Below, one piece after another: positions 25,674 to 34,529 of a stretch of DNA of 64,000 nt. Numbering within the stretch: the stretch's first letter is position 1; each line of letters begins with the position of its first letter. This stretch comes from Nocardia speluncae NBRC 108251 (GTDB lineage Bacteria; Actinomycetota; Actinomycetes; Mycobacteriales; Mycobacteriaceae), in assembly GCF_001613245.1 (NCBI RefSeq), contig NZ_BDBZ01000019.1, positions 62,001 to 126,000 of the forward strand. Direction: 5' to 3'. The notes beneath the pieces are model-generated. The model was given only the letters and a program-made list of their open reading frames with translations. It was not told the DNA's origin and ran no database searches. Made by a program: the position numbers and the translations under genes.

Positions 25674-26076
25674 AACCTCGACAACCCGACCGGCGAACTG
25701 GGGCTCGGCGACATCGTGTCGCCGAGCCCTTTTCGCTGCTCAGAAGGATGCCGGGCAGTCACAAAACTCACCACAACAGCCTTGCCGGAGGTTACCCACC
25801 AGCGAGATACTGGAGACTGCGTAGAGGGCAGATCACCCGGAGAGTCGGGACGGGCAGTCGCCACCGGCTCCTCGCGCAGGGCGCAGCGGTGTATTCGGGG
25901 GGACGTTCCTTGAACAGGGTAGCCGGAAGTTCGTTGCACTGGCCTCCGTGCCGATGTTTCCCTCCGACTACCACGAGTCCGCTACCGGCCGGAATAGTCC
26001 ACGCAGCGGACCGAAGCCATACCTCGTCCCGAGACCCGTATCGGGGCGGTGTTCACACTCGTAAGGAGGTTGGGCC
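25674..26076. other. intergenic stretch
   Basis: About 400 bases between the cutinase and the small gene at 26077. It begins with the strong terminator at 25701; the rest is unassigned and must hold the promoter of the small gene. Confidence 0.5.
25701..25734 (+). terminator. rho-independent terminator of cutinase gene
   Basis: Thirteen-base perfect arms GGGCTCGGCGACA / TGTCGCCGAGCCC with a TCG loop, followed by TTTT. Confidence 0.9.
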
Positions 26077-26229
26077 ATGGGTAGTAGGGAATGGATGGAT
26101 CGTGAATCGGCCGACCGGATCGGCGCCGCGGCCGAACGGGACCCGTCCTCGCCGACGGCAACGTCGGGTTTCGCCGACCGCGCCGATGCCGCCGCCCATC
26201 GCAACCAGGACGATAACGAGGACGACTGA
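26077..26229 (+). CDS. small acidic protein, 50 residues
   Basis: An ATG lies 6 bases after a perfect AAGGAGGT ribosome site. It encodes 50 residues starting MGSREWMDRESADRIG and ending in a run of Asp, Glu and Asn, with SGFADRADAAAHR between; highly charged and probably disordered. A 16-base hairpin terminator follows 15 bases after the stop, so this is a self-contained transcription unit. No family can be named with certainty. Confidence 0.75.
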   Translation: MGSREWMDRESADRIGAAAERDPSSPTATSGFADRADAAAHRNQDDNEDD

Positions 26230-26244
26230 ACCTCCGATGGCCGA

Positions 26245-26281
26245 AGTGTTGGGGCCGCCCTGATGGGGCGGCCCCAACACT
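26245..26281. terminator. strong bidirectional terminator
   Basis: Perfect 16-base arms AGTGTTGGGGCCGCCC and complement with a 5-base loop; between the small acidic gene and the convergent DUF4314 operon. Confidence 0.88.
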
Positions 26282-26361
26282 GTCGTGGGCAGGTGTTGCG
26301 GCGACCGGCCGCAGTGGCCACGGCCCGCCGTCGGCGAACTCGGGCGCCGCAGGGTGGAGGC

Positions 26362-27279
26362 CTACGGTGTTGCGGCGGACTCGGCCGAGAGTATTTCGAA
26401 CGGGTCGCTGTCGAGCAGGATCAGTGCGCGCCCGTTGTCCCAGTCGACAAAGATCTGCCCGGCATACCGCGCGCCGAACCCGGTAACGGTTCCGGTAGCG
26501 CCGAGGTCGAGAGGGGCCGGGTCGCCGGGTAGCAGACCGGTGATGCGGACCCGATCTCCGACACGGGGGGTGCGCGTCGGTGGATTCTCGTACTCGGGCG
26601 CCCCGGGCCGGTGTGTCGGGTCGTGGCCTGTTTCGCGCCGGTGGATCCTGTATTCGTCGGTGGCCAGGAACGTGAACGGGTAGCGGCGGGTGCTCGGGTT
26701 CCCATCCCAGAGGGTGATCGGATGCTGGGCGGGGACATCGCACCACCAGGTGCCGTCGTCGAAGGCGATATCGAGGTGGTCTTCACGCCCGGTCACCGCG
26801 TGTACCCGTTTGCCATGATCGAGTCGCTGCCCCGCGCGCAGCGTGTGTGCCGCAACGATGCCCGGTGGCTGGGTTGCCGATGTCATGGCTGCTGTGAGGT
26901 CGAGGCGGAAGAGACCGGGTTCGTGCGGTCGCGAACCAGTGAGGGCGGTGTCGGCGGTGGCGCGGATATCGCTGGCGTAGAAGGTGATATCAAGAGTGAG
27001 GTCGTGATCGTCGATCGGGTTGCCGTGACGGTCGCGGAGCCCCGAGACGCTGAGTCCGCCGTAGGGCTCCCAGTCCAGAAGCACAGTAGCGATGGCAGGG
27101 TTGCGGGCGCCGACCTCGGCGGCGATCAGTTCCAGGACGCTCTCGGTGATGCGCTGTTCGCGTACCGGTCCGAACGGCAGCGCGAACGCGGTGGTCAGCC
27201 GGACCCGCGCCGCGTCGGCGGCGCGACATACGGACTGGGCTGTGGTGATGGTGGCTGGCGTGGGGTCGGGGTGGTTCAT
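26362..27279 (-). CDS. DUF4314-domain protein
   Basis: A 305-residue protein. The C-terminal segment RVGDRVRITGLLPGDP, LGATGTVTGFGARYAGQIFV and LILLDSDPFEIL is a DUF4314 unit, a small beta-barrel of unknown function common on actinomycete plasmids and phages. The N-terminal 200 residues are unassigned and include a helical segment and a beta-rich part (DHLDIAFDDGTWWCDVP). It starts 16 bases after AAGGAGAG and is the last gene of a four-gene minus-strand operon with MoxR and VWA genes. Confidence 0.72.
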   Translation of the reverse strand: MNHPDPTPATITTAQSVCRAADAARVRLTTAFALPFGPVREQRITESVLELIAAEVGARNPAIATVLLDWEPYGGLSVSGLRDRHGNPIDDHDLTLDITFYASDIRATADTALTGSRPHEPGLFRLDLTAAMTSATQPPGIVAAHTLRAGQRLDHGKRVHAVTGREDHLDIAFDDGTWWCDVPAQHPITLWDGNPSTRRYPFTFLATDEYRIHRRETGHDPTHRPGAPEYENPPTRTPRVGDRVRITGLLPGDPAPLDLGATGTVTGFGARYAGQIFVDWDNGRALILLDSDPFEILSAESAATP

Positions 27280-27372
27280 TGTTCTGTCTCTCCTTCGGAT
27301 GTGGTGGTGACCACCAGGGGCTCGGTATCGGGCAGGGCCGGTGTCCGATACCGGGGCCGGGCGCTGGTGGTG

Positions 27373-27894
27373 TCAGGGGTGGGCGTCGCCCCACAGGGCG
27401 GGCAGCCGCCCGCCGGTGGACAGGTGGGCGTCGAGGGCGGCCATGGTGTCGGCGGCCTCGGCGCTCAGCGCTTCGAGCTGGTCGTGGTGGTCGGCGCACG
27501 CACTGGGGTCCTCGGTCCCGTCCGGGCGGGTGGTGTAGGTGTTGCGCTCTTCGTGGATGCGGTACTGGAGGTCGCGGAACCGGGCGAGTGCCTGGTCCGG
27601 GTCCACCGCCGCCGGGGTGACCGGCAGGAGTCGGGCGTCGATGGCGGGGATGTGACCGGCGGCAGTGGCATCGGCGCGTAGGTCGGTGAGCTCGGTGAAT
27701 GCGGAGTCCACGTCACGGGCGCCGAACTCCATCGGTTCGCTGGTGTCGGGTAGGTCGCCGTCGCGCAGGGCGGCGGCCATGGCCCCCAACCGGCGGGCGA
27801 GATCGGCGGCGCGGTCGGCGGTCTCGTATTGCTGCCGGTGCAGCAGTTCGGTGGTGTGGTCGGTGTCCAGGTTTTCGCGGGTGTTGCTGGTCAT
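27373..27894 (-). CDS. small helical protein of MoxR/VWA operon
   Basis: A 173-residue protein, largely helical, starting at 27894 after AGGAGCAACAGC. Segments such as LHRQQYETADRAADLARRL and LARFRDLQYRIHEERNTYT suggest coiled coils. No recognised domain. It lies between the VWA and DUF4314 genes in the same direction and may be a structural partner of the VWA protein. Confidence 0.65.
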   Translation of the reverse strand: MTSNTRENLDTDHTTELLHRQQYETADRAADLARRLGAMAAALRDGDLPDTSEPMEFGARDVDSAFTELTDLRADATAAGHIPAIDARLLPVTPAAVDPDQALARFRDLQYRIHEERNTYTTRPDGTEDPSACADHHDQLEALSAEAADTMAALDAHLSTGGRLPALWGDAHP

Positions 27895-27995
27895 GCTGTT
27901 GCTCCTGGGTGCCGTTCGTTGGCTGCGGGGTTCGGTCTGGCGGGTAGTTGCTGCCCCGGGGGCGCGGGGTGCCGCGCCCCCGGGGCGGTGTGGGG

Positions 27996-29696
27996 TCAGG
28001 CGGTCCTGACGGCGGCGGTGGCGGCGCGTCCGATGGCCTGGGCGGTGGTGGCGGGGTTGCTGATCAGGTGCACGGTCGCCCCGTCCAGGGGGTTGGGTGC
28101 GCGGCCGGTGTCGGGTGCCAGCCACAGGACCGCGCATCCGGCGGCGTGCAATCGGTTGAGGTGTTTCTGGGCGTGGTCGCGGTTGGTGCCGGTGTAGTAG
28201 CCGTCGGAGATGATCACCAGCAGGCGCGTGTTCTGCGGCCGTGACAGTTCGAGGGCGCCGTCGAGGGTCTCGATTGCCTGGTCGATGGCGTGCAGGTAGT
28301 CGGGACAGGAGAACTGGGTGACCCGCGCGGGGGCGGTGCCGGGGTAGGTGATCGGTTTCACCGAGGCCCCGAAGGTGACAGTGGCGGTCGCGGCGGGCAT
28401 GGTGGCCAGTTCGGCGGCGCGGGCGATGATCCACGCGGCCGAGGCCACCGGCCCGGCGAAGTCATCCATGGACCCGGATACGTCGCAGGCAATCCCGACC
28501 CGCAGCGGCGGCACCGGCACCGATTTGCGGGTCGTGCGGGTGAACGGTTCGGCCGTCGGGATGGCCCCGGCCGCACGTTGAGCTTCCCGGGCCAGCGCGC
28601 CGCGCATCCGCAACCGGCCCGGTGGCAGCGCCGAGGTGGTTTTCACGATGGCGCGCTCCCGGCGGGCCGCCGTGTTCAACGCGCGTGCCAACACGCGGGC
28701 GGCGGCGTGTTCGTCGGCCTGCGGGGCGCGGCTTTTGCGGGAACTGGCCGTGCGGCCCAACCCGCTACCGTCACCGAAAACGGCCCGCGCCTGGGCCGCC
28801 GCGTGACGTGCAACGCGTTCGGCCTCCCGCTCGGCGGTGGCGGCGGCGTCGGCCGGATCGACCGGAACCGGCTGTGCGGCCACCGCAGCCGCCACGTTGG
28901 CGACCGTAGCGCCGACAGCGGCCGACAACACCGAGTTCGGGGCCGGGTCGGCGTGCGGGTCCGGCCCCACAATGTCGAGCCACCGATGCCCGAGTTCCAT
29001 CATCGTCGCCGTGTCGTCGTCGGCGACGGTGTGGGCCTGCCGCCAAATAGCGCGCAGTTGGTCGAGGGTGTCGGTGCCGAGAATGGACTCGATCACCTGC
29101 GCAACCGGCGCGGTTTCGGCCGGTTCGAGGATGCCGCCGTCCACCCGTCCGAGGATCAGGGCGGCATTGTGGGCAGCCGAGTACGGGGTCGGGGGAATCG
29201 CTGTAGCGGCATCGGTGCCTCCGTTGTCACCGATCACGATCTCGGTCGCGCTGGCGCGCAACCAGTGCCGATCATCGGGGCGGCGCCGAATTTGGGCGGC
29301 CTCGATCCGGGACTCCTCCAGCAGCATGGCGGCCTCGACCACGGCGGGGTTCGCCACGGTAGGGGGTTCCCACCGTGAGTGTTGGGCGTGGGCGCATTCG
29401 TGCACGAACGCACCCCACGTGGCGGCGTAGCGGGCGCGGTCGCTGGTGCGGTCCGGCCGCACGGTGGCCGGGTCGATGCCGAGGAGGGTGCCGTCGAGTT
29501 CGATCGCGGCCCGGTGCGGCATGAACACCGCCGGGTGCCCGTGCGCCGCGCCGGGGGCGATGGTGACGACGAGGTCGTCACGGTCGGCGATCGGCGGGGC
29601 CTCCTCGGTCAGTGCGGCGGACAGGGCATCCCAACCGTCCAGGGTTGGGGCCGGGGTGGGTGTGGTGGTGGGGTCGGTGATCAGGTGGCCGGTCAT
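27996..29696 (-). CDS. VWA-domain protein with N-terminal HExxH motif
   Basis: A 566-residue protein. At residues 99-103, HECAH within WGAFVHECAHAQHS fits a zinc-metallopeptidase HExxH motif. Around residue 404, ACDVSGSMDDF is the MIDAS motif (D-x-S-x-S) of a von Willebrand A domain, followed by LLVIISDGYYTGTN. Between lies an Ala/Arg-rich helical region. HExxH followed by a VWA-like domain recalls DUF2201-type predicted metallopeptidases, and the adjacent MoxR ATPase is the usual VWA partner. The pair probably remodels or inserts metal into a target; which one is unknown. Confidence 0.8.
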   Translation of the reverse strand: MTGHLITDPTTTPTPAPTLDGWDALSAALTEEAPPIADRDDLVVTIAPGAAHGHPAVFMPHRAAIELDGTLLGIDPATVRPDRTSDRARYAATWGAFVHECAHAQHSRWEPPTVANPAVVEAAMLLEESRIEAAQIRRRPDDRHWLRASATEIVIGDNGGTDAATAIPPTPYSAAHNAALILGRVDGGILEPAETAPVAQVIESILGTDTLDQLRAIWRQAHTVADDDTATMMELGHRWLDIVGPDPHADPAPNSVLSAAVGATVANVAAAVAAQPVPVDPADAAATAEREAERVARHAAAQARAVFGDGSGLGRTASSRKSRAPQADEHAAARVLARALNTAARRERAIVKTTSALPPGRLRMRGALAREAQRAAGAIPTAEPFTRTTRKSVPVPPLRVGIACDVSGSMDDFAGPVASAAWIIARAAELATMPAATATVTFGASVKPITYPGTAPARVTQFSCPDYLHAIDQAIETLDGALELSRPQNTRLLVIISDGYYTGTNRDHAQKHLNRLHAAGCAVLWLAPDTGRAPNPLDGATVHLISNPATTAQAIGRAATAAVRTA

Positions 29697-29738
29697 CGCA
29701 GGCGGGTTCCTTCCGGGGTGTAGTCGGGCGGCGGGGTG

Positions 29739-30920
29739 TTAGATGCGGGGGCCGAGGGCCAGGGGTTCCAGCGGGGTGCCGAACACCGCGCGGACCACAC
29801 CGGCGACGAAGGGGCGGTCGTCCTCGGGGGCGGAGCCGATGAGGTTCGCGGCGGCGGTGTTCGTGTCGGTGGCGGTGGCGATTTTCTGGAACGCCAGCAG
29901 TTCGCGTAGTTGCGGTGCCCACCCGACCTCGCCCTTGCCGTGGCGGGCGGCCAGGTTGCGCGCCACTTTCACCGCCCGTTTGTCGACCCCGAGCTGTCCG
30001 GCGAGGTCGTAGTCCGAACCGACCTGCACCTGGAACGCGAACCGCGAGGCGAGGGCGTCGGAGAGGATGGCGCCGTGCACCCCGGGGTTGTGTCCGGCCA
30101 CCACGAAGAACCCGGGCTCGGCTTTTACGACCTCGCCGCCGTGGGCTTTGATCGCGATTTCACGGCGGCCGTCCATGGCCGGGTACACCACCGAGAGCAC
30201 CGTCGGCGGGATCAGGGTCGCGTCGTCGATGAACAGCACCCTCCCCGCGCGCATCGCCCGGATCAGCGGGCCGTGCACGAACACGAAGGTGCCGTCGGGG
30301 TTTTGGGTGTACTCGCCCACGAAATCGGCGGCCGTGGTGTCCCCGTCGCCCTGCACGGTCAGCAGGTCACCGTAGGCGGCCTCGATCAACGAGGTTTTGC
30401 CCGTTCCGGGTGGGCCGTACAGCAGGACCGGGACCTCGTAATGGCGCATCGTGCGTAACACATCCACATCGGCGCGCCCGGCCAACTGCCGCACGTGATA
30501 CCGCTGCCCGTTCGGGCGCGTCACCACCGACCCCGACCGCGCCGGTGCCGCCGGTGTGCCGGTCGGTGCGGCCGGGGCTTTACGCGCCCGGCTGGCGGCC
30601 GGTTCTGCCGCCGGGGTGGCCGGGGTGGAGGTGGCCGGTTTCGGGGCGACCGGGGGCGCTCCGGCCGCTGCCTGCGCGGTGGTGGTGTTGGCCTGGTAGC
30701 GCAGGGGTTTGCTGCTGGTCCGGTCGGCGTGTCCGGCGGCGGCCAGCGTTTTCATCGCATTTCCGATGGCACCGGAGGAATGGCCGGTGCGTTTCGCAAC
30801 CTCCCGGGGTGTGTATTCGGCGGTGGGGTTGTCGGCGAGAACTTTGGCGACCATGCGGCGCAGTTCACCGTTACCGAGACGGGTACTCGTGGCGGGCGTG
30901 GAGGGGGCGGGTGATGCCAT
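29739..30920 (-). CDS. MoxR/CobS-like AAA+ ATPase with winged helix
   Basis: A 393-residue protein. Residues 15-75 form a winged helix (RRMVAKVLADNP, then REVAKRTGHSSGAIGNAM). A Pro/Ala linker follows, then the AAA+ core: Walker A YGPPGTGKTSLIEA near 169, Walker B GRVLFIDDATL and sensor 1 FVVAGHNPGV. It starts after AAGGAGACACC. MoxR-type ATPases work with VWA proteins (here 42 bases downstream) as chaperone-like or chelatase-like machines. The DNA-binding N-terminus is unusual for the family. First gene of a four-gene operon. Confidence 0.85.
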   Translation of the reverse strand: MASPAPSTPATSTRLGNGELRRMVAKVLADNPTAEYTPREVAKRTGHSSGAIGNAMKTLAAAGHADRTSSKPLRYQANTTTAQAAAGAPPVAPKPATSTPATPAAEPAASRARKAPAAPTGTPAAPARSGSVVTRPNGQRYHVRQLAGRADVDVLRTMRHYEVPVLLYGPPGTGKTSLIEAAYGDLLTVQGDGDTTAADFVGEYTQNPDGTFVFVHGPLIRAMRAGRVLFIDDATLIPPTVLSVVYPAMDGRREIAIKAHGGEVVKAEPGFFVVAGHNPGVHGAILSDALASRFAFQVQVGSDYDLAGQLGVDKRAVKVARNLAARHGKGEVGWAPQLRELLAFQKIATATDTNTAAANLIGSAPEDDRPFVAGVVRAVFGTPLEPLALGPRI

Positions 30921-31401
30921 GGTGTCTCCTTTTTGCGAAATTCCGGTAATGCGCCGCAGCCGTGCATCGTTGCATACGGGTGGCGGGGCGGGTTTTTCGG
31001 TTCGATGGTGTGCAATTCCCCGGGGTGCGGGTCGACGCTATCTCGACTCGTCTCGGGAATTCAATACGGTTCCACCAGTTTTTTGATGAATTTCGGCAGG
31101 TCAGGGCAACAATAATCGGGCAAGGCAAGAACAGGATGATCCCGAACCGCACTAAAGTGAATTTCTTCGACCGACGCCGGCCGGCCAGCGTGTGCTTCTA
31201 TTCACCCGAATTCCGGTACGGAAAAAGTCCCGATCGATAAATGCAAGAAAGAAGCAAGAGATCCCGGGACATCCACCGAGACCGCCGGCGGGTTAGCCGC
31301 GAGCCCCCGCCTATCACGTGTTCTTACTGCCCCTACGGGGGTAATCCGGGTGAGGCAACAGCCACAAACATCGACCTCTACCTGCAGGTTTACCGCGCGC
31401 G

Positions 31402-31459
31402 AGGGGGTCAGTTTGACTGAGCCCCCGATTGACCCCCTGACTGAGCCCCCGATTGACCC
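31402..31459. repeat. 22-base direct repeats with overlapping inverted repeat
   Basis: TGACTGAGCCCCCGATTGAC and two further bases (31414-31435) recur exactly at 31438-31459, period 24. AGGGGGTCA at 31402-31410 is the exact complement of TGACCCCCT at 31430-31438. Iteron-like; alternatively the repeat of a Gly-rich minus-strand frame. Confidence 0.75.
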
Positions 31460-31531
31460 ACCAAACGACCCCACTGGCGCAGCCGCCGTCAGACACGCGT
31501 TCCGACCGCCGCCACACTATCCTTTGCCGCA

Positions 31532-31657
31532 GTGAGCGCGCCGAAACGCTTACCGTTCGAGGAAAAACTCGGCGCGATAATTCAACGTCAGATTCCCGGG
31601 AATGCAATTCATCATATTCACATTCTTACCCAATCGGAGCGGTCCGCACACGATTAA
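31532..31657 (+). CDS. leaderless small ORF candidate, 41 residues
   Basis: GTG at 31532 sits 8 bases after TATCCT, a TAnnnT -10 element spaced as in leaderless actinobacterial messages. The frame encodes 41 residues starting MSAPKRLPFEEKLGAIIQRQ, with a helical, charged start. It lies just after the tandem repeats, which could be its operators. Not recognised; could be chance. Confidence 0.3.
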   Translation: MSAPKRLPFEEKLGAIIQRQIPGNAIHHIHILTQSERSAHD

Positions 31658-31926
31658 GACAGGAGAAATATAAAGCGCTACAGGAAATGGTAGATTTGCA
31701 TCGCCACGTTTTCAATCCCTCGAAAATTTCCAACGGGACCAGTCTGCGTCGAATGATTAATATTGGATCTCACCACTCGTCTCCGGCGCGATGAGCTCTC
31801 GACTCCAGTAACTCCTCCAGGGTTGCGTTCGAGCTCGGACGATGAGAGGAAAGACTCGCCGCGGAGGGATGGCGCACTGTTCTGGATACGGAAAGCATTG
31901 GCGTGCGTATGAAGATGTTCATCGGT

Positions 31927-33696
31927 TCAGTGTGGAGCTTTGCGCCGGAGGTTTTCGGCGAGCTGCCGGGTTTGCTGTGTTGGTTGTTCTCCGATTTCAG
32001 AGAGTTTCTGCGCTAATAGATTCATGGTGCCTTCGATGGCGCTGTGTTCGCCGAGGCGGGCGTGCAGGCGCAGGATGTCGCGCCACAGCAGCTCGTTGAG
32101 CGGGTCGTGTTCCAGTGCGGTTTCGAGCAGGTGCAGCGCGTGGCGTGGATCGTGGTCGACGGCAGCGGCGGCCAGGAACCCGACAGCGGTGATGGTGTCG
32201 CGGCGGGCCGCCTCCCGAACAGGGGCCACCCACGCCGCGGTCAGATCGGTCGCAAGGACTCCGCGGGATGCGGTGTCAACAATGTGGCGGCAGGCGGTGT
32301 GGCGGTCGGTGTCGGTGCCTGCGTGGCGGCGCTGTCGCACAGCATCGGCGAAGCGCCAGTAGTCGGTGGCGATGACCGTCGGGTCGAGCTGGTAGCGCAG
32401 CGGGTCGCCGATCACGGCCCGCGACACTGAGCCCTCGGTGGCGGCGCCGAGCGCGGCTGTGAGCCTGGCGAGGGCGGTGTTGACGACGTTGGCCGGTCGG
32501 CGGGGGGACTGCTCGCCCCACAGGTCGGCGACCAGGGCCTCCCGGGTCAGACCTTCGGGGTGCAGTGCCAGTAGGGCCAGCAGTTCGCGTCCGCGGGGTG
32601 TCAGGCGTGCGGTGATATCGACCGCGCCGGTCTCGGTGTGCCAGCGCACCCGTAGAGGCCCGAATACCTCGACCGTCACCGGCGGTGCCGCCATGCCGGG
32701 TTCGTTGGTCGATGGGGCCTCGACCATGGCCTCGCTGATCTTGCTCTGAGCTGACAGGGTCGCGGGCTCGGCCGGCGGCGGTCGGGTAGCGGCGACCTCC
32801 AACCCGTAGTCGTGTTCGGGACGCGACGCCGACCGGGGTGATTCTTCGGCCCGGTGATAGTCGTTGAGTGGCAGGTGCAGCGGATATACCCGCGGACCAC
32901 CCGATCTGGGCCCCGGCACGCGACGTCCGAATCGTGCCGGGAACCCCCGCCACCGCCTCAACGCTGAGGTAGCTGTGGAGGTCGACGGTATCGGGCGCAG
33001 TCGCGTGTCGAGCGCGGCAGCGACTCCTGTAGCGGCTGCGGTAAGACTGTTACGCTCCTGCCAGCCCGGCGGGTCACCGGCGAGGACCGACGAAGCACCT
33101 CGGCGGTCCAGCGGGAGCTGGCCGAGCACCGGAATGCCGAGGGCGTCGGTGAACCCGTCGGTGTCCGGTGAACCGATCAGCAGGACCGCACCCCGCCGGC
33201 ATCTGGTGCCGCGGATCCGCTGGCCGGCGGACGCTGGGTCGGCGAGGTCACCTCGGACAACCGCGAGGACCGCGTCCGCGCCGGCGATAATCGGTGCCGA
33301 GGGTGAGGTCGGATCGAGGGCGCCGCAGTCGGCGATCACCACAAGATCGGCAAGCCCACGCCCCGTCGGCGGGGGTATCGCAGGGGCCGGGGCTGCCAGT
33401 ATGGCCGCCGCCGCGACAGGGTCGTCGGGTGCGGCGAGGAACGGTACCCGCCCCAGAAGTTGAACGTGGTCCCACAGTCGCCCGGTGATCCGGGAGCCCC
33501 GCGATGCAGTGGCGGCCTCGGCGAGGCTTACCAAGCCACGATGCGGGTCGCCGCCGGCGAGGTGGGCGAGACTGCCGCCGGCGGGATCGGCCTCCACCAC
33601 TACCGCGGTTTGCGGTCCGGGCCAGGCATCTGCGAGGGCAACCGCAGTGGTGGTCACCCCCGTACGCGATGTGAGTCCGGTGAGAGCGATCAGCAC
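31927..33696 (-). CDS. ParA/MinD-like domain fused to SARP-type regulator
   Basis: A 589-residue fusion. The N-terminus (IALTGLTSRTGVTTTAVALA, then VVVEADPAGGSLAHLAGG) is a MinD/ParA-like fold whose P-loop lacks the usual lysines. After a linker, residues from about 350 form a SARP-like winged helix (VEVFGPLRVRW, LTPRGRELLALLALHPEGLT, ALVADLWGE) and a bacterial transcriptional activator domain (LLETALEHDPLNELLWRDIL). The GTG at 33696 was chosen since AAGGAGG lies 7 bases upstream. Probably a regulator of the transfer region. Confidence 0.75.
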   Translation of the reverse strand: MLIALTGLTSRTGVTTTAVALADAWPGPQTAVVVEADPAGGSLAHLAGGDPHRGLVSLAEAATASRGSRITGRLWDHVQLLGRVPFLAAPDDPVAAAAILAAPAPAIPPPTGRGLADLVVIADCGALDPTSPSAPIIAGADAVLAVVRGDLADPASAGQRIRGTRCRRGAVLLIGSPDTDGFTDALGIPVLGQLPLDRRGASSVLAGDPPGWQERNSLTAAATGVAAALDTRLRPIPSTSTATSALRRWRGFPARFGRRVPGPRSGGPRVYPLHLPLNDYHRAEESPRSASRPEHDYGLEVAATRPPPAEPATLSAQSKISEAMVEAPSTNEPGMAAPPVTVEVFGPLRVRWHTETGAVDITARLTPRGRELLALLALHPEGLTREALVADLWGEQSPRRPANVVNTALARLTAALGAATEGSVSRAVIGDPLRYQLDPTVIATDYWRFADAVRQRRHAGTDTDRHTACRHIVDTASRGVLATDLTAAWVAPVREAARRDTITAVGFLAAAAVDHDPRHALHLLETALEHDPLNELLWRDILRLHARLGEHSAIEGTMNLLAQKLSEIGEQPTQQTRQLAENLRRKAPH

Positions 33697-33780
33697 CGTC
33701 ACCGCCTCCTTACTGTGAAATGGGTCGGGAACCATCCCGAGCAACAGTTGCCCTATGGGTAGTGGAACGAAGAGTGCGGG

Positions 33781-34509
33781 CTATTCGGACGCGATGGCGG
33801 TGATCACCGAATGCCCGTCGTGGTGGGCAGTGGAGATCCGTTGCCGCCACACCCGCGGCGGGGTATCCGGTCGAGTTTCGGTGATCTGCACCGCGTATAG
33901 GCCCGGGGTCAACGGTTCGATACGGGTGCAATAGGCCGTCACCGGTGGCGCCGAGTCGATCCCGGCCTGGATGGTGGCGGCATCGGAGACCGCGGCCTCG
34001 GTCGCGACGACGTCTCGGGCCATGAGCCCATCGCGGGCGTGATAGTAGGCGGCCTCGAACACCGCGATAGCCTGTGCGCCGGTCGCCGCCCGCCGCGGAC
34101 GCGGACCTGAGACGACGGTCGCGGCTTCGAGCGTGCCCGGACCGCACGCGGCAGCGCTGCTCCCGGTGACTGTGGGTGACCGGTCGCGACCATCTCCCGG
34201 CCAGGGCGGAGGTGCCGCGGTGATGCTCATCGGCGGGTCCACCGCAGAGTCGGCATGGTCGGTTCCGGCAAGGGCCGTGGTCAATGCCATCGCCGTGGCG
34301 GTCAGCGCCGCCACCAGCGCGCCACCCGAGACCGCCCGGATCGTGACGGGCGCGTGGGCACGGCGCTGGGGCCTCGGCCACCGCTCCTCGGCCTCCGGGT
34401 TCGGTGATTCGGAGGATTCGGCCAGCCACTGAGCCAGCGCAGTGGCGGCCGGTGCGTCGAGCACAATCTGGCGGTCATCGCCGGATCGACGGTGTTCGTA
34501 GGTTGCCAT
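33781..34509 (-). CDS. VirB8-like membrane protein
   Basis: A 242-residue protein: cytosolic start, one membrane helix near 57-80 (SGGALVAALTATAMALTTAL), then an extracellular domain with AIAVFEAAYYHARDGLMARD and VWRQRISTAHHDGHSVITAI, which looks like an NTF2-like fold as in VirB8/TcpC of type IV systems. It ends 84 bases before the ParA/SARP gene in the same direction. Role in the channel is inferred. Confidence 0.55.
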   Translation of the reverse strand: MATYEHRRSGDDRQIVLDAPAATALAQWLAESSESPNPEAEERWPRPQRRAHAPVTIRAVSGGALVAALTATAMALTTALAGTDHADSAVDPPMSITAAPPPWPGDGRDRSPTVTGSSAAACGPGTLEAATVVSGPRPRRAATGAQAIAVFEAAYYHARDGLMARDVVATEAAVSDAATIQAGIDSAPPVTAYCTRIEPLTPGLYAVQITETRPDTPPRVWRQRISTAHHDGHSVITAIASE

Positions 34510-34529
34510 GATCGCTGCACCTCCACCGG

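Larger units (their letters stand above)
30921..31926. other. 1-kb non-coding, relatively AT-rich region with repeats
   Basis: Upstream of the MoxR operon (minus) and downstream of the ParA/SARP gene (minus). Base composition is clearly lower in GC than in neighbouring genes, especially 31540-31800. It contains tandem and inverted repeats (31402-31459) and a leaderless small ORF candidate (31532-31657). It is the best candidate in the window for an origin of transfer or replication. Confidence 0.55.

Noticed and set aside
31202..31474. Gly-rich minus-strand frame over the tandem repeats
   Set aside because: Its repeat arises from the DNA repeat itself and no ribosome site is seen; kept only as an alternative explanation.
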